NCBI GenBank assembly: GCA_034433995.1
Contig: DAOTZU010000043.1
Coordinates: forward strand, 1 to 8,897
Length of the DNA stretch: 8,897 nucleotides
Source of the DNA: DAOTZU01 sp034433995
GTDB taxonomy: Bacteria; Chloroflexota; Anaerolineae; UBA1429
Reading direction: 5' to 3'
Shown here in pieces: positions 5,242 to 8,897 of this stretch. Position numbers and translations under genes: made by a program. The number at the start of each line of letters is the position of its first letter. Positions within the stretch are counted from its first letter, which is position 1. The notes under the pieces are model-generated. The model did no database searches, was not told the DNA's origin, and saw only the letters and a list, made by a program, of their open reading frames with translations.

Positions 5242-7572
5242 ATGAGAGGTCTTGGGCGCAAAGCCTGGCGTGACCTACGCCAGCGGCCCTTGCGCACCCT
5301 GTTGACGATATGCGGCATCGCCATCGGCGTGGCCGGGTTGGTGGCCATCACCTCCACCGCCCGCAACCTGGAGCGCGCCCAGAGGGAACTCGTCCTCAGC
5401 ACCTCCCAAGCGGACCTCACCTATTGGGTCTGGGACGCGCCGGCCGGCCTCGTCCCCCTGGTGGAGGCGGATCCGCGCGTCGCTGCTGCAGAGTTGCGCT
5501 TGACCTACACCGCCCGCTGGCGCGTGGGCGGCGCCTGGCAGGATATCGAGTTCGTGGGGCTGGACGATTTTCGGGTGCGTGTCAACCAATTCACCCTGGT
5601 GGCGGGAGATTGGCCGGGGCTGGGCCAGGTGGTGTTGGATATCTCCACCGGGGCCTTGGCCCCCATCGCGCCGGGGATGGAGATCGCCTACCGCGCCCCC
5701 GACGGCCGCGAGCGTTACCTGCAGGTGAGCGGCCTTTCCCGCAGCCCCAGTTACCTCTCCAGCGCCATCACCAAGGTGGCCGTGGGCTATGTCCCCGCCA
5801 CTTTTCTGCGCCAGGTGATGGGAATCCCCGGCCACAATCAACTTTTGGTGCAACTGCGCGATCCCCGCGATGCCCCACGGGTGATGGAGCGCATCGAGCG
5901 GTTGCTCCGTCGGCAGCAGATCCAACACGCCCCCGGCCAGGTGCGCCCCAGGGACCAATTCCCCGGCAAGCGAGAGTTGGACGCCCTGGTGATGGTGCTG
6001 TTCCTTTTTTCCGCCCTGGGTTTGGCCGTGAGCGGCCTCTTGGTGGTGAACACCCTCTCGGCCGTCATTGCCGAACAGGTGCAGGAGATCGGCATCCTCA
6101 AATCTTTGGGCGCCACCCGGCGGCAAGTGGCGGGCCTTTATCTGTTCGAGGCATTGCTCTATGGCTTGGCGGGCACGGGGCTGGGCATCGTCCTGGGGGC
6201 TTGGGGCGGTTGGCGCCTTTTGGCTTGGATCGCCACCTTGGGCAACGCCGAGGTGACCTTCCGCTTGGCTCCGGAGGGCTTGATCTTGGGGGGCGTGGTC
6301 GGCCTCGGCGTCACCGCCGGCAGCGCCCTCTGGCCCACCTGGCGCGGCGCCAAGATCACCGTCAAGGAGGCCTTGGAGACCTACGGCATCCAGGCCGATT
6401 TCGGCACGAGCTGGCCGGCGCGCCTGCTCCGCCGGCTGCCGTTGCCGCCTTTGGCGGCCATGGCCGTGCGCAACCTGGGCCGACGTCCGGGCCGGAGCGG
6501 CCTCACTTTGGCGGTGATCGCCCTGGCTACGGCGGCGTTCCTCAGCGCAACCACTACCCGCGCTTCCGTGGTGACGGCCATCAACGCCATCTACCGCACC
6601 TACGGTGCCGACGCGTGGGTTTCCTTGGGCCGAGCGGTGGAGCCTGAATTCGAGCGCCTGGCGCGGACGGTGGAAGGGGTGATGGCGGCGGAGGGTTGGG
6701 TGCTGGCCGATGGCACGGTGGGCCTGGCGGAGGCCCGGCTGTGGGGTCTCCCCGCCGAGAGCACCCTGTACCGGCATGTTTTGCGCCAAGGGCGCTGGTT
6801 TCGCGCGGACGAGCCTGACGCTGTGGTCCTTTCGGCCGAGCTGGCCGATGGGCGCAAGCTCGCCGTGGGCGATCGGGTGGAGGTGCAGACCAACGGCCAT
6901 AGCCGCACCATGACGGTGGTGGGCATCGCCGTGGATAACACCATCTTCTTGGGCGGCTCTTTGGCCGGTAAGGCCTTTCTCCCCCGCAAGACCCTCAGCC
7001 GCCTTTTGGGCAGCGAAGAGCGGTGGAACCTCTTTGCCCTTGGTCTGACCACCCGCGAGCCGCCGGCCGCCGACGCCATCTTGGCCGAAGTGGAGCGCAA
7101 ATTCGCCGCCTTGCGCCCCTTGGTGCAGCCCAACTATGTGGAGATCGCCGCCGCCCGCGAGGCCTCGCGCCTCCTCACCTTGGCCTTGGTGTCCATGGTG
7201 GTGCTCGTGGCGGCTTTGGGGGCCTTGGGGGTGCTAAACACTCTGACCCTCAATGTGTTGGAGCGTCGCCGCGAGATCGCCGTGTTGCGCGCCGTGGGAG
7301 CGCGTGATGCGGCGGTGCTCCTCATCTTTCTGACCGAAGGGCTGGTCTTGGGCGCGGCGGGATGGGTTTTGGGCCTGGCGGCGGGGTATCCGGCGGGGCT
7401 GCTTTTTACGGCGCAGATGAGCCGCGTCCTCTTTAGCCTGAAGCCCATTTGGGCTCCCTTGAACGTGCTGGGCAGCGCCCTTTTTGCCCTCCTGCTCGCC
7501 ATCTTGGCCAGCATCGGGCCGGCGCTGGCGGCCGCGCGCACCCCGGTCAGCGCCGGGTTGCGTTACGAATAG
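5242..7572 (+). CDS. ABC transporter permease with two FtsX/MacB-type modules
   Basis: This 776-residue integral membrane protein has the layout of a duplicated FtsX/MacB-like permease. A first helix (about 19-37) precedes an external domain (about 38-247), then helices at about 248-273, 300-330 and 345-366. A second module begins with a helix at about 419-437, an external domain to about 644, and helices at 645-669, 690-722 and 741-762. Each module has the cytoplasmic coupling segment, EIGILKSLGATRRQV (282-296) and EIAVLRAVGARDAAV (678-692), which contacts an ATPase partner. Relatives export lipoproteins, lipids or peptides or act as mechanotransmitters; the substrate cannot be told here. 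No ATPase gene (LolD/MacB type) is next to it, which is unusual. ATG 5242 has AGAAGAGG (5225-5232) nine bases upstream. No clear promoter was found. It converges with the response regulator over an 18-bp gap with no obvious terminator. Confidence 0.92.
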   Translation: MRGLGRKAWRDLRQRPLRTLLTICGIAIGVAGLVAITSTARNLERAQRELVLSTSQADLTYWVWDAPAGLVPLVEADPRVAAAELRLTYTARWRVGGAWQDIEFVGLDDFRVRVNQFTLVAGDWPGLGQVVLDISTGALAPIAPGMEIAYRAPDGRERYLQVSGLSRSPSYLSSAITKVAVGYVPATFLRQVMGIPGHNQLLVQLRDPRDAPRVMERIERLLRRQQIQHAPGQVRPRDQFPGKRELDALVMVLFLFSALGLAVSGLLVVNTLSAVIAEQVQEIGILKSLGATRRQVAGLYLFEALLYGLAGTGLGIVLGAWGGWRLLAWIATLGNAEVTFRLAPEGLILGGVVGLGVTAGSALWPTWRGAKITVKEALETYGIQADFGTSWPARLLRRLPLPPLAAMAVRNLGRRPGRSGLTLAVIALATAAFLSATTTRASVVTAINAIYRTYGADAWVSLGRAVEPEFERLARTVEGVMAAEGWVLADGTVGLAEARLWGLPAESTLYRHVLRQGRWFRADEPDAVVLSAELADGRKLAVGDRVEVQTNGHSRTMTVVGIAVDNTIFLGGSLAGKAFLPRKTLSRLLGSEERWNLFALGLTTREPPAADAILAEVERKFAALRPLVQPNYVEIAAAREASRLLTLALVSMVVLVAALGALGVLNTLTLNVLERRREIAVLRAVGARDAAVLLIFLTEGLVLGAAGWVLGLAAGYPAGLLFTAQMSRVLFSLKPIWAPLNVLGSALFALLLAILASIGPALAAARTPVSAGLRYE

Positions 7573-7590
7573 GCCTTGCGGCGCCCGACG

Positions 7591-8295
7591 CTACTTGGCC
7601 GGGGCCATGCGATAGCCAATGCCGCGCTCCGTCAGGATATAGCGGGGATGGGCGGGATCGTCCTCGATCTTTTGCCGCAAACGCCAGATGAACAGCTTGG
7701 TATAATCCGGATTATCCGTGTATTCGGGCCCCCAAACCTTCTCGAGAATCTGGCGGTGGGAGAGCACCCGTCCCGCGTTCTCGGCCAGGTAGAAAAGTAA
7801 ACGCAGCTCGGTGGAGGTCAGATCTACCCGTTGGCCCTTGCGCCAAACCTCCCACCGCTCCGAATCGATCACCAGATCATCGGTGACATAATAGACCCGC
7901 GAGGTTCCCGGGTGCTCTTTGGGTTTTTGGGTGCGGCGCAGGATGGCCTCGATGCGCGCCTCCAGCTCCTTCAGGCTGAAGGGTTTGGCCACATAATCAT
8001 CGGCCCCCAGTTTCAGCCCCATCACCCGGTCGGCCTCCTGGCCGCGGGCGGTGAGCATGATGATGGGCACGGTGGACATCTCGCGGATGCGCCGACAAGT
8101 CTCCCAGCCGTCCATCTGGGGCATCATCACGTCCAACACGATGAGGTCGGGGCGCAAATCGTACAGTTGTCGCAACGCCTCGGTGCCGTTCCCGGCCGTG
8201 TGGACGGCATAGCCCGCCCGGGTGAGGTACAGCTCCAGGGCTTTGAGCAAGGTGACATCATCATCCACGAGCAGAAGCGTGGCTTTGGATTCCAC
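7591..8295 (-). CDS. OmpR/PhoB-family response regulator
   Basis: A two-component transcription factor: a histidine kinase phosphorylates its receiver domain and the winged-helix domain then binds DNA. The 234-residue product has the usual length. The receiver (about 5-122) shows the acidic pocket DDD 11-13, phospho-acceptor Asp55 in LDVMMP, Thr82 in LTA and Lys104 in KPF. The effector domain (about 134-230) has DLTSTELRLLFYL, the HRQILEKVWG helix and ends ILTERGIGYR, as in OmpR/PhoB proteins. The start is a GTG (8293-8295) with GAGGAG (8301-8306) five bases upstream. No histidine kinase gene is in the window, so its signal is unknown; the convergent permease may or may not be related. ATGAACA direct repeats upstream (8365-8382) could be an autoregulatory site. 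Confidence 0.95.
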   Translation of the reverse strand: MESKATLLLVDDDVTLLKALELYLTRAGYAVHTAGNGTEALRQLYDLRPDLIVLDVMMPQMDGWETCRRIREMSTVPIIMLTARGQEADRVMGLKLGADDYVAKPFSLKELEARIEAILRRTQKPKEHPGTSRVYYVTDDLVIDSERWEVWRKGQRVDLTSTELRLLFYLAENAGRVLSHRQILEKVWGPEYTDNPDYTKLFIWRLRQKIEDDPAHPRYILTERGIGYRMAPAK

Positions 8296-8300
8296 AGCAA

Positions 8301-8306
8301 CTCCTC
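8301..8306 (-). promoter_or_regulatory. Ribosome binding site supporting the GTG start of the response regulator
   Basis: GAGGAG on the - strand is five bases before GTG 8293-8295. No in-frame ATG with a comparable site is seen nearby. Confidence 0.75.
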
Positions 8307-8364
8307 AAAACGGGCCGGAGGGAACTGGAGATGCATTGTCCATCTCCGATTTTCTCCTGCCGAG

Positions 8365-8382
8365 ATGAACACAAAATGAACA
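8365..8382 (-). promoter_or_regulatory. Direct repeat, candidate OmpR/PhoB-type binding site
   Basis: On the - strand TGTTCAT-TTTG-TGTTCAT: two identical 7-mers with a 4-base spacer, an 11-bp period. This is the geometry of pho-box-like sites bound by OmpR/PhoB-family dimers. Ten bases downstream is GAAAAT (8349-8354), a 4/6 match to a -10 box, which would mimic activator-dependent promoters. A third copy in the opposite orientation lies at 8406-8412. Confidence 0.45.
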
Positions 8383-8477
8383 AGAGCGCTCCATTGATGG
8401 CAATTTGTTCATCTTGAAGGGCATTGGCTCGGAAGATAACTCGGTCTAGTCTCTTCCAATAAGCCTCATCACTTATT

Positions 8478-8486
8478 ATTATAGCA
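8478..8486 (-). promoter_or_regulatory. Extended -10 promoter toward the response regulator
   Basis: On the - strand TGCTATAAT is a perfect extended -10 (TGnTATAAT). No good -35 hexamer is seen, which extended -10 promoters do not need. The start point would be near 8471, leaving a leader of about 175 bases that contains the TGTTCAT repeats and an imperfect hairpin (GGAAGA 8431-8436 with TCTTCC 8452-8457). Confidence 0.55.
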
Positions 8487-8553
8487 CAACTGGGCAAGGA
8501 TGCGGAAAGGGCATGTAAAGACTCCATAAAAGCGACGTAAGGATCTCTTGGAT

Positions 8554-8582
8554 TTGGCAAGGGAGGCGGCTCGCCTTATAAT
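8554..8582 (+). promoter_or_regulatory. Sigma70-type promoter for maf
   Basis: TTGGCA (8554-8559) and perfect TATAAT (8577-8582) are 17 bases apart. The start point would be near 8589, about 30 bases before the maf ATG. Confidence 0.8.
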
Positions 8583-8617
8583 CTCTGCGTCAACTGTGAT
8601 TATCCTGGGAGAGCCTG

Positions 8618-8897
8618 ATGTCAGCACCCGTGTCCATCGTCTTGGCTTCCTCATCTCCCCGGCGCCGGCAATTACTGGCGCTGCTGGGTCTGGCCTTCAC
8701 TGTGTGTGCCGCCGAGGTGGATGAATCGCCCCAGGATGGCGAGGATCCCGCCGGCCTGGCCCGGCGCCTGAGTCTGGCCAAGGCCGAGGCGTTGGCGCCC
8801 CGCGTCCGAGGCCTGCTCATCGTCGCTGATACCCTCGTGGTTGTGGAGGGCCAAGTCCTCGGCAAGCCCGCCGACGCCGCAGAGGCCCGGACGATGC
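8618..8897 (+). CDS. maf: Maf-type nucleoside triphosphate pyrophosphatase (3' end outside window)
   Basis: Maf proteins hydrolyse dTTP/UTP or modified nucleotides to the monophosphate and pyrophosphate, as house-cleaning enzymes and, in some bacteria, as factors affecting septum formation. Ninety-three residues are visible. The N-terminus has IVLASSSPRRRQLL (7-20), the substrate-binding signature SSSPRR (11-16), then LAKAEA (53-58) and ADTLVVVEGQVLGKP (70-84), with the conserved Asp71 and LGKP. Family proteins are about 190-210 residues, so about half lies beyond the right edge. ATG 8618 has GGGAGAG (8607-8613) four bases upstream and a strong promoter at 8554-8582. It is divergent from the response regulator. 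The subfamily (dTTP/UTP or m7GTP) cannot be decided from the visible part. Confidence 0.93.
   Translation, partial: MSAPVSIVLASSSPRRRQLLALLGLAFTVCAAEVDESPQDGEDPAGLARRLSLAKAEALAPRVRGLLIVADTLVVVEGQVLGKPADAAEARTM

Noticed and set aside
4928..5273. Overlapping 104-105 codon frames in the intergenic region
   Set aside because: They run across the triple hairpins and have no ribosome binding site or family resemblance. The region is better read as non-coding.
5275..6900. 541-codon open frame on the - strand opposite the permease gene
   Set aside because: The product is low-complexity, rich in His, Gly and Gln, and mirrors the permease codons. It has no domain signature.
8261..8560. 99-codon - strand frame overlapping the regulator start
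   Set aside because: It crosses the regulator leader and its start signals, overlaps the regulator in another frame, and has no recognisable features.

Overview
This is a GC-rich bacterial window of tightly packed genes with short intergenic gaps. GGAGG-type ribosome binding sites and sigma70-like promoters (TTGGCA-17-TATAAT, TTGCGC-17-TATAGT) are easy to see. Every gene that can be named is chromosomal housekeeping or regulation; no phage, plasmid, transposase or CRISPR array was found. The protein flavour (a CoaE with an EAIKLLEA segment, a divergent GT5 glycogen synthase, a two-module FtsX-type permease) suggests a Chloroflexota/Anaerolineae-like bacterium. That placement is an impression from protein style, not a demonstrated result.

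Positions 1-3610 (+ strand) look like one operon: the 3' part of an ABC-F translation-factor gene, coaE (dephospho-CoA kinase), a 61-residue two-helix membrane protein, and a glgA-like glycosyltransferase. Gaps are 1 bp, a 7-bp overlap and 13 bp, so translation is probably coupled. The ABC-F gene carries an in-frame TAA at 40-42 where the family normally has a tyrosine, so it is broken, split or mis-sequenced. The glgA product keeps the GT5 fold signatures but departs from several ligand-site motifs.

Positions 3670-4544 hold dtd (D-aminoacyl-tRNA deacylase, - strand) divergent from a 99-residue protein (+ strand) that has its own clear promoter. That small gene converges on an FmdB-type zinc-ribbon gene (- strand, 4623-4913). 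A 12-bp perfect hairpin lies between them. The FmdB promoter carries a palindrome over its predicted start point. The 4914-5241 intergenic region also holds three consecutive hairpins (5064-5147) that look like a structured interspersed repeat.

Positions 5242-8295 hold a 776-residue ABC permease with no ATPase gene beside it, converging (18-bp gap) with an OmpR/PhoB-type response regulator on the - strand that has no histidine kinase in the window. The 8296-8617 region contains back-to-back promoters for the regulator and for a maf-type nucleotide pyrophosphatase cut off at the right edge. It also contains a direct repeat with 11-bp spacing typical of OmpR-family binding sites.

No wholly new multi-gene system is evident. 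The items most worth following up are the interrupted ABC-F gene, the triple-hairpin element, the candidate autoregulatory repeats and the unusual glycogen synthase.
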